Shown here piece by piece: positions 27,183 through 36,031 of a stretch of DNA of 64,000 bases (position 1 is the first letter of the stretch; each line of letters starts with the position of its first letter). A model generated the notes under the pieces. The model worked only from the letters and a program-made list of their open reading frames with translations. It was not told the DNA's origin and did not search any database. A program made the translations under genes and the position numbers. Origin of the DNA: Desulfococcus multivorans. Its GTDB lineage: Bacteria; Desulfobacterota; Desulfobacteria; Desulfobacterales; Desulfococcaceae. The stretch is from positions 4,003,001-4,067,000 of the forward strand of contig NZ_CP015381.1 of the NCBI RefSeq assembly GCF_001854245.1, given 5' to 3'.

Positions 27183-28271
27183 ATGATCGATATTTTTCGG
27201 AAAATGTTTCGACATTATTTCTCGGACCCCCAGGTCATCATGCTGGGGTTTCTGCTCGTCCTGGGGTTCGTGGTGATCTTCTACCTGGGAGAGATGCTGA
27301 TGCCGGTTTTCCTCAGCGTCATCATCGCCTACCTCCTGGAGGGAATGGTGGCCGGTCTCGAAGGGTTCCGCGTTCCCAGGATCGTTGCCGTCATCATCGT
27401 CTTCAGCCTCTTCATGGCCTGTCTCCTGATCCTGATCCTCTGGCTCCTGCCCCTGTTGTCCCGTCAGATCGGACAGCTCCTCCAGGACCTGCCCTCCATG
27501 ATCGCCAGCACCCAGAATGTCCTGATGCAGCTTCCGGACAAATACCCGGAAATGATCTCCGAGGCCCAGATCCGACAGATCAACAACTATCTGACCGCAG
27601 AGCTGACCCGACTGGGCCAGTATCTCCTGTCGATCTCCCTTGCCTCGGTCCGGGGTCTCCTCACCTTCCTCGTCTACCTCATCCTCGTACCCCTGATGGT
27701 CTTTTTCTTTCTCAAGGACAAAGCCCTCATCATCGAATGGATCCGGAGCTTTCTGCCCGAGGAGCGGAAGCTGGCCGGCGAGGTGTGGGTGGAGGTGAAC
27801 CAACAGATCACCAACTACGTAAGGGGAAAGATCTGGGAGATTCTCATCGTGTGGGGGGTGACCTACGTGACCTTCATCCTCATGAAAGTGCCGTTTACGA
27901 TGCTGCTCTCCCTCTTCGTCGGCCTTTCGGTTCTCATCCCCTATATCGGGGCGACGGTCATGTTCTTCCCTGTGGGTCTGATCGCCTTTTTCGAATGGGG
28001 GTGGGGGCCTCAGTTCGCCTACACCATGATCGCCCTCGGCATCATCCAGGCTCTGGACGGAAACCTCCTGGTCCCGATCCTGCTGTCCGGCGTGGTCAAC
28101 ATCCACCCCATCGCCATCATCGTCGCCGTTCTCCTTTTCGGGGGGCTCTGGGGGATCTGGGGACTTTTCTTCGCCATTCCCCTTGCCACCCTCTGCCATG
28201 CCGTCTCAAAGGCCTGGCTCCAGTCGTCCATCCGGGAAAAGCATCACGACGACGCCGCCAGCGACGTCTAG
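27183..28271 (+). CDS. AI-2E family transporter (TqsA/YdiK-type permease)
   Basis: I place the start at ATG 27183, giving 362 aa beginning MIDIFRKMFRHYFSDPQ. Upstream residues in the open frame belong to the shadow of the acyltransferase. About eight membrane segments are visible: two N-terminal, a soluble helical insert (residues about 115-185, QLPDKYPEMISEAQI), then the conserved VYLILVPLMVFFFLKDK and later VLIPYIGATVMFFPV and NIHPIAIIVAVLLFGGLWGI. The latter pair is the family core. Members export or import small molecules; the substrate here is unknown. The 3' end overlaps the Nudix gene by four bases, tail to tail. Confidence 0.92.
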   Translation: MIDIFRKMFRHYFSDPQVIMLGFLLVLGFVVIFYLGEMLMPVFLSVIIAYLLEGMVAGLEGFRVPRIVAVIIVFSLFMACLLILILWLLPLLSRQIGQLLQDLPSMIASTQNVLMQLPDKYPEMISEAQIRQINNYLTAELTRLGQYLLSISLASVRGLLTFLVYLILVPLMVFFFLKDKALIIEWIRSFLPEERKLAGEVWVEVNQQITNYVRGKIWEILIVWGVTYVTFILMKVPFTMLLSLFVGLSVLIPYIGATVMFFPVGLIAFFEWGWGPQFAYTMIALGIIQALDGNLLVPILLSGVVNIHPIAIIVAVLLFGGLWGIWGLFFAIPLATLCHAVSKAWLQSSIREKHHDDAASDV

Positions 28272-28810
28272 GACCGCGGCTCCCCTTTTGCCGGGCACCC
28301 CACCCGGAGCAGGGCGCAAATGGTCTTGGCGTCCTGGATCTCCCCGGTTGCGATCATGTCCACCGCCGTCTCCAATGGAAATTCATGGACGTCCAGGATT
28401 TCGTCGGCATCCAGGTTCTGGTCCGCGAGGGTGAGATCCTCGGCCAGAAACAGGTGAATCCGCTCGTCGGAATACCCGGGAACCGGCGTGATCTCCCCCA
28501 GCTTTCGCCACGACCCGGCGCGGTATCCGGTCTCCTCGGCCAGCTCCCGGACGGCGCAGGTCTCGGGATCTTCACGGGGGTTCAGGGTCCCTGCCGGGAT
28601 CTCCCAGATATAACCGCCGACCGCATGACGGTACTGCCGGATCAGGACCACCGACCCATCGGCCGTCATGGGAACGACGGCCGATGCGCCGGGATGCCGG
28701 AGGGTGTCGAGGTCCACGGTCACGCCGTTGGCCAGGGTCACCTTCTCCCGAACCAGGGTAAAGACCCGACCCTGATGAATTTCTTTGCGTTGATGAACGA
28801 CGACGCTCAT
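28268..28810 (-). CDS. Nudix hydrolase (ADP-ribose pyrophosphatase-like)
   Basis: The 180-aa protein has a complete Nudix box. G74, E80, REL at 88-90, EE at 92-93 and G95-Y96 follow the GX5EX7REUXEEXGU pattern. The preceding SVVLIRQYRHAVGGYIWEIP is typical of the ADP-ribose diphosphatase/NudF branch. It probably hydrolyses nucleoside diphosphate sugars to nucleotides using Mg2+. A GGAGG-like sequence lies upstream. It is convergent with the AI-2E-type gene by a four-base overlap. Confidence 0.93.
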   Translation of the reverse strand: MSVVVHQRKEIHQGRVFTLVREKVTLANGVTVDLDTLRHPGASAVVPMTADGSVVLIRQYRHAVGGYIWEIPAGTLNPREDPETCAVRELAEETGYRAGSWRKLGEITPVPGYSDERIHLFLAEDLTLADQNLDADEILDVHEFPLETAVDMIATGEIQDAKTICALLRVGCPAKGEPRS

Positions 28811-28836
28811 GGATGACCTCCCATTTATAAAAAACG

Positions 28837-28895
28837 CAACTTTCGACTTTCATGGGCCGTATCTATCCGGTCGCCACATGAAAGTCGAAGGTCGA
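28837..28895. repeat. family A palindromic repeat, copy 2
   Basis: Arms CAACTTTCGACTTTCAT (28837-28853) and ATGAAAGTCGAAGGTCGA (28878-28895) flank a short loop. This copy lacks most of the inner GC-rich part seen at 3573. Confidence 0.75.
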
Positions 28896-28936
28896 GAAAA
28901 AAAATGGGGCTCACCTCCGTATCGAAGGCGAACCCC
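28896..28936 (-). terminator. intrinsic terminator of the dsr operon
   Basis: On the minus strand GGGGTTCGCC pairs imperfectly with GGTGAGCCCC, and a run of eight T follows. It lies 30 bp after the dsrP stop. Confidence 0.8.
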
Positions 28937-28962
28937 GCTGATTCAGGCAACTGTGATGAAAT

Positions 28963-30126
28963 TTACGCGTGAACCTCTTCCTTGACCCCCACCGTGATCT
29001 TGAACAGAAGGGTGAGGACGAGGAATCCGGCAGCCCATACGCCGAGGGTGATGATCAACTCGGGGATCGTGGGCACATATTCGTTGATTTCATGCAACGG
29101 GTTGGGAACGAACCCGCCGGAGATCATGCCGAGGCCCTTGTCGATCCACGTCCCGAGGAACACCATGACGCAGGATATGGCCAGAAGGCCCTCGTTGGCG
29201 CGGAACCTGGGCGGAATCAGCATGATGATGGCCAGTACCATGAGGGCCATGGAGGTCCACATGAAGGGCACCAGCTTCCCATGACCGTGAAGCCCCACAA
29301 AGAGGTACTTGATGTGGTCCATGTGCTCCGGAATCTGGCTGTAGAAGGCCACGAAAACCTCGCAGAGAAAAAAGAAGACGTTGAGGATGAGGGCATAGGT
29401 GACGATCTTGGCCAGGGTCTGAATCTGCTCCCGACCCGGATCGAAGTTCGTGAACCTGCGAATCACCAGGCAGAGCAGGATCAGGAGCGCCGGTCCGGCG
29501 GCAAAGGCCGACGAGAGGAATCGGGGCGCCAGGATCGCGGTGAGCCAGAACCCGCGGCCCGGCAGACCGCAGTAAAGGTAGGCCGTGACCGTGTGGATGC
29601 TGATGGCCCATGGGATGGAAACGTAGACCAGCATTTTTACCCATTTGGGATACTTGGTGTTGTTCCGCTCCGCCTCCAGAACATTCCACCCGATGACGAT
29701 GTTCAGGAAGAGATATCCGTTCAGAACGATCATGTCCCAGAACAGCATGGAATTGGGCGTGGGGTAAAAAATGACGTTGAGCATCCGCATGGGCTGACCC
29801 AGGTCCACCGTGATGAACAGCAGACACATGACGATGGCGGCGATGGCCAGGAATTCACCGAGGATGGTGATCCGGCCGAAGGCCTTGTAGTCGTGGAGAT
29901 AGTAGGGCAGGACCACCATGACGCCTCCGGCGGCCACACCGACGAGAAAGGTGAACTGAGCGATGTAGAATCCCCAGGAGACGTCGCGGCTCATGCCGGT
30001 GATGCCCAGACCGAAATCGAGCTGCCACAACCAGAACAGGCCGCCGAGGCCGGCAATACCGGCCAGGACCGCCAGTAATCCGTAATATCTTTTGCTTCCC
30101 TTAATAGCTAATTCAAGCATAACCAC
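28963..30126 (-). CDS. dsrP: sulfite reduction-associated complex membrane subunit DsrP
   Basis: DsrP is the NrfD-type integral membrane subunit of DsrMKJOP. It has 387 residues and about ten hydrophobic segments, with the NrfD pattern GVAAGGVMVVLPYYL, ITVDLGQPMRMLNVI, IHTVTAYLYCGLPGR and AAGPALLIL. It probably handles menaquinol at the membrane and passes electrons to DsrO. It is the last gene of the operon, 102 bp after dsrO, with a GC-rich dyad in that gap. Confidence 0.95.
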   Translation of the reverse strand: MVMLELAIKGSKRYYGLLAVLAGIAGLGGLFWLWQLDFGLGITGMSRDVSWGFYIAQFTFLVGVAAGGVMVVLPYYLHDYKAFGRITILGEFLAIAAIVMCLLFITVDLGQPMRMLNVIFYPTPNSMLFWDMIVLNGYLFLNIVIGWNVLEAERNNTKYPKWVKMLVYVSIPWAISIHTVTAYLYCGLPGRGFWLTAILAPRFLSSAFAAGPALLILLCLVIRRFTNFDPGREQIQTLAKIVTYALILNVFFFLCEVFVAFYSQIPEHMDHIKYLFVGLHGHGKLVPFMWTSMALMVLAIIMLIPPRFRANEGLLAISCVMVFLGTWIDKGLGMISGGFVPNPLHEINEYVPTIPELIITLGVWAAGFLVLTLLFKITVGVKEEVHA

Positions 30127-30228
30127 CTCATTTTCAAAAGTTAGGCGATGCAGTTGCCGGGAGCGTCGGACGCGCCCGACCGCACGCGGCGGAGGGCGAC
30201 CCGCCGCCCGCGTCCTGAACGGCCTGGT

Positions 30229-31029
30229 CTATACGATGTAGTATACGGAGGGTTCCGTTCCCAAATTCTCTTTCCGCCGAATCGCGTAGTTTTCCCTCAA
30301 CAGCTTCCGCACCTCGGATTCAGGATCGTCCAGGTCGCCAAAAGCGATGGCCCCCTTGGAGGCCTCGACGCAGGCGGGCATTTTGCCTTCAGCCAGGCGC
30401 TCCGCGCAGAAATTGCATTTTTCCACGACGCCCTTGGAACGGGTGGGAAATTTCTTGTTGATCTCGGGGATGAAGGGCCGCGGATCCCTGAAGTTGAAGC
30501 TCCGGGCACCGAAAGGACAGGCGGCCATGCAGAAGCGGCAGCCGATGCAGCGGTGAAAATCCATGAGCACCAGCCCGTCTTCCCGCTGAAAGGTGGCCTT
30601 GGTGGGGCAGGCACGGACACACGGCGGGTTTTCGCAATGATTGCACAGGACAAGAAACGGCCGGTGCTGGGCGCCCTCGTTCAGGTATTTGGTTCCGGTT
30701 CCGGGAAAGGCGTGCTGGAATTCCGTCTCCCAGATCCATTTGATCTCGTGACGTTGGAGCTCGTAATGCGGGACGTTGTGGACTTTATGACAGGCCTCGA
30801 TGAGCGGCTCCAGATCCGCCGCTGTTTCCAGCTTCCGCGTATCGATGACCATTCCCCAATGAACGGCGCTCAGGGCGTTTTCAGCCTTGAGGATCTCAGG
30901 CGACTTCGTCTCGCCGTGCCCTCCGCCCGTTGCCCCCAGGGCGTCCAGCACCGGCTGGGTGCCCACACTCATGCCGACGGCGGATATTCCGGCGACCTTC
31001 AAGAATTTTCTTCTGCTGCTTTCCATCAC
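30229..31029 (-). CDS. dsrO: sulfite reduction-associated complex iron-sulfur subunit DsrO
   Basis: A 266-aa periplasmic ferredoxin-like subunit with a Tat signal (SSRRKFLKVAG, residues about 4-14). Cysteine motifs for several [4Fe-4S] clusters follow in order: CNHCENPPCVRACP, CIGCRFCMAACP and CNFCAERLAEGKMPAC. These are characteristic of the NrfC/DsrO family. It should transfer electrons between DsrP and the haem subunit DsrJ. Its start overlaps the dsrJ stop by four bases (ATGA). Confidence 0.95.
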   Translation of the reverse strand: MMESSRRKFLKVAGISAVGMSVGTQPVLDALGATGGGHGETKSPEILKAENALSAVHWGMVIDTRKLETAADLEPLIEACHKVHNVPHYELQRHEIKWIWETEFQHAFPGTGTKYLNEGAQHRPFLVLCNHCENPPCVRACPTKATFQREDGLVLMDFHRCIGCRFCMAACPFGARSFNFRDPRPFIPEINKKFPTRSKGVVEKCNFCAERLAEGKMPACVEASKGAIAFGDLDDPESEVRKLLRENYAIRRKENLGTEPSVYYIV

Positions 31030-31427
31030 TTTGTCTCCTTCGGATTGTCAATATGGCAGTCATAGCAATACGGGTCCACCGAAGCGTAGTTGTGACATCT
31101 GTCGCAAAACTCGGCCTTATTCGAATGACAGTCCAGACAGGTGTTGGACAAGCTCATGTTGAACGCCTTGCCCGCTTCGTTCACGTAAATCCGCTTGCCT
31201 TCACGGACCACCGTATCCCGCCAAACATCCAGAAGCTGCATATGCTCCGCCTTCATGTATTCCGTCGGTCTCACGCACACCTTGGCGGCCTTGGCCTCTT
31301 TCGTCAGCTCCAGCGTGGGCGCCGGTGCGGCTTTCCCAAGGTTGTACCAGAAAGGAAACGACACCAGAGCGATAAAGATCACCAGCCCGGCGACCACCTG
31401 CTCTTTGTTGTACATCTTCTTCGACAT
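31026..31427 (-). CDS. dsrJ: sulfite reduction-associated complex triheme cytochrome c DsrJ
   Basis: The 133-aa protein has an uncleaved N-terminal membrane anchor (about residues 10-30) and three CxxCH haem sites: CLDCH, CDRCH and CYDCH, all in the C-terminal 40 residues. A lone Cys at 51 (CVRPTEYMK) matches the cysteine known as a haem ligand in DsrJ. It is periplasmic. Only 1 base separates its start from the end of dsrK. Confidence 0.95.
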   Translation of the reverse strand: MSKKMYNKEQVVAGLVIFIALVSFPFWYNLGKAAPAPTLELTKEAKAAKVCVRPTEYMKAEHMQLLDVWRDTVVREGKRIYVNEAGKAFNMSLSNTCLDCHSNKAEFCDRCHNYASVDPYCYDCHIDNPKETK

Positions 31428-31428
31428 G

Positions 31429-33051
31429 CTATTCCTCCTCCATTCCAGGCAGCGGTTCGCCGCGCAGATCGGTTTCTCGTTCCTTCTCGCCCGGGAGAAT
31501 CAGGGCGTTGGCCACCAATTCCGTCACGCCGGTGACGTCGACTTCGGGAACCCAGTATTCCATCAGCGCCGGCAGGGCGGCCCGATCGATGGCGCAGACG
31601 CAGGCCAGCATGTTGACCCCGTGTTTTTCATGGACGTATTTGACGGCGTTGGCCCGGGGAAGACCGCCGCACATCCTGAGCTCCATGTCCTCGCCGGCAT
31701 TGAGTCCGGCACCGCTGCCGCAGCAGAAGGTGTTCTCGCGGATGGTGTTGGCCGGCATATCGTAGAAATGGTTGCAGGTGTTTCGGATCACGTATCGGGG
31801 CTCATCCAGCATGCCCATGCCCCGCGCGGGGTTGCAGGAATCGTGAAAGGTCACGATATGCTTGTCGTTCCGGCTGGTGTCGAGCTCCAGTTTTCCGTGC
31901 TTGATCAGGTCCGCCGTGAATTCGCTGATGTGGACCATCTTGGTCTGCCTGGCGTTCTCGAACAGGGTGCCGGTAATGGGCGACACCGGGGCCTCGAGGA
32001 AATCGGCGGGCCCGTTCATGGTCTCCATGTACTGGCTGATGACGCGCCACATGTGTCCGCACTCCCCGCCGAGGATCCACTTGACACCGAGACGCTTGGC
32101 CTCCGCGTACATCTTGGCGTTGAGGCGCTTCATGGTTTCGTGGGAGGTGAAGAACCCGAAGTTGCCGCCCTCGGATGCATAGGTGGACCAGGTGATGTCA
32201 AGCCCGTATTTGTCCTTGAGATACTTGAAGAGCATCATGTATCCCATGCAGGTATAGGTTCCCGGATCGGCGAACACGTCCCCCGAGGGGGTGATGAAGA
32301 GGATGTCGGCGCCCTTCTTGTTGAAGCTCGGCTCCACGTTGACGCCGGTGATCTCCTCGATGTCCTCCACGAAGAAGTCGAGCATATCCTTGAAGGCGTG
32401 GGGCTGAATGCCCAGATGGTTGCCCGTCTGGTAGCAGTTGGAGACCGGCGTGGCGATCCAGTCGATGTTGAGGCCGATGAGGTTGAGGAGTTCACGGCCC
32501 ATGATGGTGATCTCGGCCGTGTCGATGCCGTAGGGACAGAAGACCGAGCATCGCCGGCATTCCGTGCACTGAAACAGGTAGTACCACCACTCTTTGAGCA
32601 CGTCCAGGGTCATGGGCCGGGCCCCGCCGATCCGCCCCAGGAGCTTCCCGAGGGTGGTGAAGTCGTTGCGGTATACGGACCGGAGCAGCTCGGCGCGAAG
32701 CACGGGCATGTTCTTGGGGTCGCCGGTGCCGATGAAGAAATGGCATTTGTCGGCGCAGGCCCCGCAACGGACGCAGACATCCATGAAGATCTTGAAGCTC
32801 CGGAAGCGTTCCAGCCGCTCCTTGAACCCTTCATGGATGATCTGCTGCCAGTTCTCCGGCAGCTTCCAGTCGTCATCAAGGGGGTTCCAGGGCCGCGCGT
32901 TGGGAAGGCCCAGCGTCTCGACGCTCTTGGGGTTGGACGCATAGCAGTACATTCCCGGACGGATATTGATGGGGGTATCCATCCAGTCGGTCTTGGCCAT
33001 TTTATGATCCAGATTTTCCAATAATTCGTCTGATTTGGGAAGGTCCGACAT
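31429..33051 (-). CDS. dsrK: sulfite reduction-associated complex subunit DsrK
   Basis: DsrK (540 aa) is the HdrD-like catalytic subunit. Two [4Fe-4S] sites are seen: CVRCGACADKC (about 95-105) and CTECRRCSVFC (about 155-165). Two CCG-type segments follow, with DSCNPARG and CCGSGAG, for the special cubane cluster that handles the DsrC trisulfide. It faces the cytoplasm and is held by DsrM. The start is 3 bases after dsrM. Confidence 0.97.
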   Translation of the reverse strand: MSDLPKSDELLENLDHKMAKTDWMDTPINIRPGMYCYASNPKSVETLGLPNARPWNPLDDDWKLPENWQQIIHEGFKERLERFRSFKIFMDVCVRCGACADKCHFFIGTGDPKNMPVLRAELLRSVYRNDFTTLGKLLGRIGGARPMTLDVLKEWWYYLFQCTECRRCSVFCPYGIDTAEITIMGRELLNLIGLNIDWIATPVSNCYQTGNHLGIQPHAFKDMLDFFVEDIEEITGVNVEPSFNKKGADILFITPSGDVFADPGTYTCMGYMMLFKYLKDKYGLDITWSTYASEGGNFGFFTSHETMKRLNAKMYAEAKRLGVKWILGGECGHMWRVISQYMETMNGPADFLEAPVSPITGTLFENARQTKMVHISEFTADLIKHGKLELDTSRNDKHIVTFHDSCNPARGMGMLDEPRYVIRNTCNHFYDMPANTIRENTFCCGSGAGLNAGEDMELRMCGGLPRANAVKYVHEKHGVNMLACVCAIDRAALPALMEYWVPEVDVTGVTELVANALILPGEKERETDLRGEPLPGMEEE

Positions 33052-33054
33052 TCT

Positions 33055-34056
33055 TTACTCCTTATTCTCCACTGGAAGGCCAGCTTCTATCATGAGATCT
33101 CTAAAATGATCCTCGTATTCCTCGTAGGTATGCACCTTGACCGGATAGTTCCAGGGGTTCACGTGCCTTACGGCCCGGGTGTTGCCGGTCAGATTCCGCG
33201 TCGGGCTCATAAACACCCCGCCCATATGCATCAGCTTGCTGAAAGGGAAATAGATCAGCAGAACGCTGACCAGAAACAGGTGTACATAGAACAGCCCTCC
33301 GACCCCCTCGGGAATCACGGGGTGGAAGGTGACCAGCCCCATGGTGAACGATTTGATCGCCACCACGTCGACCTTGGTGAAGTAGCGCATCATGATGCCG
33401 GTGACGGCGATGCCGATAATCAGGAAAAGGGGGAAATAATCAGCGGCGAGGGAAATGTAGTTGACCTGGGCGTTGAGCATCCTTCTGAGCAGCAGGTAGA
33501 GGGTCGCGGCCAACAGAACGATGCCCGAAAGATAGACGACGGGAAGGCCGAACTGGAAAAAACCGTCGAGCCGCTCGAAGATCTTGACGAAAAAGGGTGT
33601 CGGTTCCGTAAAAAAACGCAGGTGACGGATGCAGACGACCAGAAACGCATAGTGAAACGCCAGGGCGCCCAGCCACAGAAAAAGCTCCAGGCCGTAGAAA
33701 AGCTTGCCGCCCTCTTTCTGTTTGAACTTCAAATTCCTGAAGAGGGATCGGAATGTCAGGATTTCCAGAATCATGCGGACGATGACGCCCCCGGAGGTGC
33801 TCGGGTTATCGAACTTCGCCTGTTTGATCCACGGAAGCGATTGCTGTTGGCCGCAGGTTGTAGGGATGCGAAAGGGAACCGGTGAACGGGCCCAGTCGAC
33901 CACTTTTCGGATGAATCCCAAAAGAAAAATCGCAAAAGCGAGATATGGGACGACGATCCCGAAAAACACCTGAAGCCCTGCCGCTTCAACACCCGCATAT
34001 GCGAGCAGGAAGAGCAGAACCACTGCCAAGAGGGAAAACATGTACTTAACGTTCAT
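33055..34056 (-). CDS. dsrM: sulfite reduction-associated complex cytochrome b subunit DsrM
   Basis: The 333-aa protein is of the nitrate reductase gamma/HdrE type, with an N-terminal extra segment pair, a loop CGQQQSLPWIKQ, and about six transmembrane helices. Histidines in helices (ALAFHYAFLVVCIRHLRF, and later TFHPV and FYVHLF) are candidate haem b ligands. It oxidises menaquinol and feeds DsrK. It is the first gene of the dsr set. A 66-bp gap separates it from the RsbRD-type gene. Confidence 0.96.
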   Translation of the reverse strand: MNVKYMFSLLAVVLLFLLAYAGVEAAGLQVFFGIVVPYLAFAIFLLGFIRKVVDWARSPVPFRIPTTCGQQQSLPWIKQAKFDNPSTSGGVIVRMILEILTFRSLFRNLKFKQKEGGKLFYGLELFLWLGALAFHYAFLVVCIRHLRFFTEPTPFFVKIFERLDGFFQFGLPVVYLSGIVLLAATLYLLLRRMLNAQVNYISLAADYFPLFLIIGIAVTGIMMRYFTKVDVVAIKSFTMGLVTFHPVIPEGVGGLFYVHLFLVSVLLIYFPFSKLMHMGGVFMSPTRNLTGNTRAVRHVNPWNYPVKVHTYEEYEDHFRDLMIEAGLPVENKE

Positions 34057-34122
34057 ACAACCTTACCTCACTCCACTGCCCCTGGAGGACGGATCTCCGG
34101 AGCCTCTTCATGGTGATTAATA

Positions 34123-34677
34123 TTATTTTTCTTCAAGATCCGGACCATCCTCCGGGATCTCATGTACCAAACCCGCTCGGGAAAACGCTTTGTAGAGCCG
34201 CTCTCTTTCAAGATTCGTCTTGAGTTGGTAGACCGTCTCCCGGCATTTCGTATAGATGTTGAAGGTGACGAGGCTGAGCTTGTCGATTTCGAGATCAAAC
34301 GCCAGAAGCGCCTCGAGCAGTTGAACGTCCGAGAGCTGACTCTCAAGTTCTTCTCTGATGATGGTCTTCAGGAAATAAGGAAAGCCGGCGGCCTGGGCAG
34401 GGGAAAACATGGTCTGGACCGCCCGTATGCGGATGATGGGATCGGCGGCGGTCTGAAGCGCTTCGCTGTCGGGGGCCTCTTTCAACAGCTCTTCGAAAAT
34501 TCGGGTCAGCGCCTCGAAGGTCGTACTGCCGACCGGATTGCCGAAGGGATCTTTCTGGCGCTTGAGAAATCGGGCGGTATCGGTAGGATAGGTTTCGACG
34601 ACCTTGTCGAACCACTTCTTGACAATAGGCGTTTTTCTCTCCGCCAGCACCTTTTTCAGCCCCATATACCCCCTCAA
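34123..34677 (-). CDS. RsbRD N-terminal domain-containing protein upstream of dsrM
   Basis: The 184-aa cytosolic protein starts with the RsbRD-N-like helical domain (LKKVLAERKTPIVKKWFDKV, then DPFGNPVGSTT and FSPAQAAGFPYFLK). This domain also occurs in stressosome and signalling proteins. In sulfate reducers such a gene is commonly found just upstream of dsrMKJOP, as here. Its role in sulfate respiration is unproven; it may regulate the complex. The last residues are acidic. A promoter-like sequence lies 77 bp upstream. Confidence 0.8.
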   Translation of the reverse strand: MRGYMGLKKVLAERKTPIVKKWFDKVVETYPTDTARFLKRQKDPFGNPVGSTTFEALTRIFEELLKEAPDSEALQTAADPIIRIRAVQTMFSPAQAAGFPYFLKTIIREELESQLSDVQLLEALLAFDLEIDKLSLVTFNIYTKCRETVYQLKTNLERERLYKAFSRAGLVHEIPEDGPDLEEK

Positions 34678-34753
34678 TCATCTCGGAAAACGTGCAGAAA
34701 TGTCACAATTCAGATATGCCTGTCATCTATAAAATTGTTGTTTAAGAACAGTC

Positions 34754-34782
34754 CTATAAACAATTTTGATCAGTTATGTCAA
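34754..34782 (-). promoter_or_regulatory. promoter of the RsbRD-dsrMKJOP operon with a flanking inverted repeat
   Basis: On the minus strand TTGACA (34777-34782) and TTATAG (34754-34759) are 17 bp apart. An 8-bp inverted repeat, AAAATTGT at 34731-34738 and ACAATTTT at 34760-34767, has one arm in the spacer and the other just downstream. It may be an operator. Confidence 0.6.
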
Positions 34783-34814
34783 GACCAAATCGGCCCGGCG
34801 GCTCAGCGCGGGGG

Positions 34815-35234
34815 CTATCGGTAGAGCTTTTTCCAGGGTGCCTGACGGACCTCTCGATAACTGATCAACGCCAGGTAAAGGGTGCCGACGGCCAGTTCCG
34901 CACAATGAAAATGGTCCGGCGGGAGGGTTTGCAGATGGGCCGCGACTTTTTCAGGTGTAATCTCCCATGCCGCCGCCGTCGTTTGCCCTTCCGTCATCTC
35001 GCCGAGGGTGTTGCAGCAGGCGTTGGTATTGAGGCAGCCGTCCAGCTGATACCGAAATTGTTCGATGCGTCCGTTGCCGATGGACAGAAAGATTTCGATG
35101 CTGTCGCCGCAGTCCCCGGTTTTCTTTCCATACCCGTCGGGGTGCGCGATGACGCCCTGTCGGTCCGTCCGAAACGCCATTTCCAGGAAGGTCAGTGAAT
35201 GGGTCTGCAGCAGATCATGTTGATGCGTGTTCAT
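34815..35234 (-). CDS. NifU-like iron-sulfur cluster scaffold family protein
   Basis: I place the start at 35234, giving 139 aa beginning MNTHQHDLLQTHS. The frame stays open upstream but the added residues are not protein-like. Three cysteines in the IscU/NifU-N positions are present: GDCGDS, DGCLNTNACCN and HCAELA. Related standalone proteins are common next to dsr genes. It may support Fe-S assembly, but unlike IscU it has GDCGDS and an uncommon NACC. Stand-alone gene, 138 bp upstream of the dsr operon start. Confidence 0.75.
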   Translation of the reverse strand: MNTHQHDLLQTHSLTFLEMAFRTDRQGVIAHPDGYGKKTGDCGDSIEIFLSIGNGRIEQFRYQLDGCLNTNACCNTLGEMTEGQTTAAAWEITPEKVAAHLQTLPPDHFHCAELAVGTLYLALISYREVRQAPWKKLYR

Positions 35235-35323
35235 TGCGTGGGTCCTGCTTCTCGATGTTGATGTCCATGACGCCGCTTTCCGGTGAACATCACCGAAATT
35301 GAACGGTGCGTCTTTGAATAAAC

Positions 35324-35408
35324 TCAACTGTCGACTTTCATCGGCCGGTGCCGGGGGATACGGCCCGCGCCCCGATATCCGGCCGCCATCATGAAAGTCG
35401 AACGTTGA
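35324..35408. repeat. family A palindromic repeat, copy 3
   Basis: The arms TCAACTGTCGACTTTCAT (35324-35341) and ATGAAAGTCGAACGTTGA (35391-35408) flank a core beginning GGTGCCGGGGGATACGG, shared with the copy at 3573. Confidence 0.8.
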
Positions 35409-35533
35409 AGAATAAAACCATTTTCCCGCTGATGGAAACGTCATCCCTTTATAATAGGATGCGCGATGTTGCAACCTGAATTGACAATGGGGAGGGGCAT
35501 TCGGCATGGGAGAGTGTTTCCGGGGTGCCGCCC

Positions 35534-35626
35534 AAAAAAGGAAACGGCTAAATGAACCGAGTTCAATTAGCCGTTAAGGAGGAGAACAGATGAAAAAATT
35601 ATTAGGTTGACATGGGATTATGCAAG
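35534..35626 (+). promoter_or_regulatory. orphan structured leader with six-codon ORF (copy 1)
   Basis: The 93-bp unit is identical to that at 36032-36124. It contains a near-perfect 33-nt hairpin (35543-35575: AACGGCTAA, TGAAC, loop CGA, GTTCA, TTAGCCGTT). A strong Shine-Dalgarno AAGGAGGAG (35576-35584) follows, then an ORF ATG AAA AAA TTA TTA GGT TGA (35590-35610). After it comes a small GCAAG-ACG-CTTGC hairpin (35622-35634). The Shine-Dalgarno and first codons resemble the porin leader at 3212-3270. No gene follows in frame. It may be a regulatory RNA or the relic of a porin gene start. Confidence 0.7.
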
Positions 35627-35634
35627 ACGCTTGC

Positions 35635-36031
35635 CAAACAAGCCGACTTATCTTGTCCATATTTTTTTATTATAATATAACAAATAGTTATATCCAACAT
35701 CTCCTTTATTCATCGGTATCGACGCCCCGCTCCAGCGAACTGCAGCAACCCCGTTTTATTCGCGTTGGCGTACGCCGTCCGGTCGAATTGCCGTCTTTAT
35801 CTTTTTATTCAGACTGTTACGTCCGCGATCGATCAGTTCACAATCTTGAACTTTTTATGAGATAAAGATTTATAACAAGCCAACCTTTTGTTTTAATATA
35901 TGATATATTGTTTATTCCGTTGAACCGTGTCCTGGGCCCGAGGGATTTTTCCGAGTCCGGGGAGCTGGAAAGGATACCGCGACGGCGACATGAGGACACC
36001 GGCGGATATCGAACGGCCGTGGGAAACGCCA
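35635..36031. other. AT-rich non-coding interval between the two leader copies
   Basis: This stretch is clearly poorer in GC than the neighbourhood, with runs such as TTTTTTTATTATAATATAA. A short ORF from 35620 (81 codons) has no protein-like features and no separate ribosome binding site. I see no gene, tRNA or known RNA family here. Confidence 0.6.

Noticed and set aside
35620-35865. A possible small gene directly after the first orphan leader
   Set aside because: It lies in AT-rich, low-complexity DNA, with no ribosome site of its own and no counterpart after the second copy.
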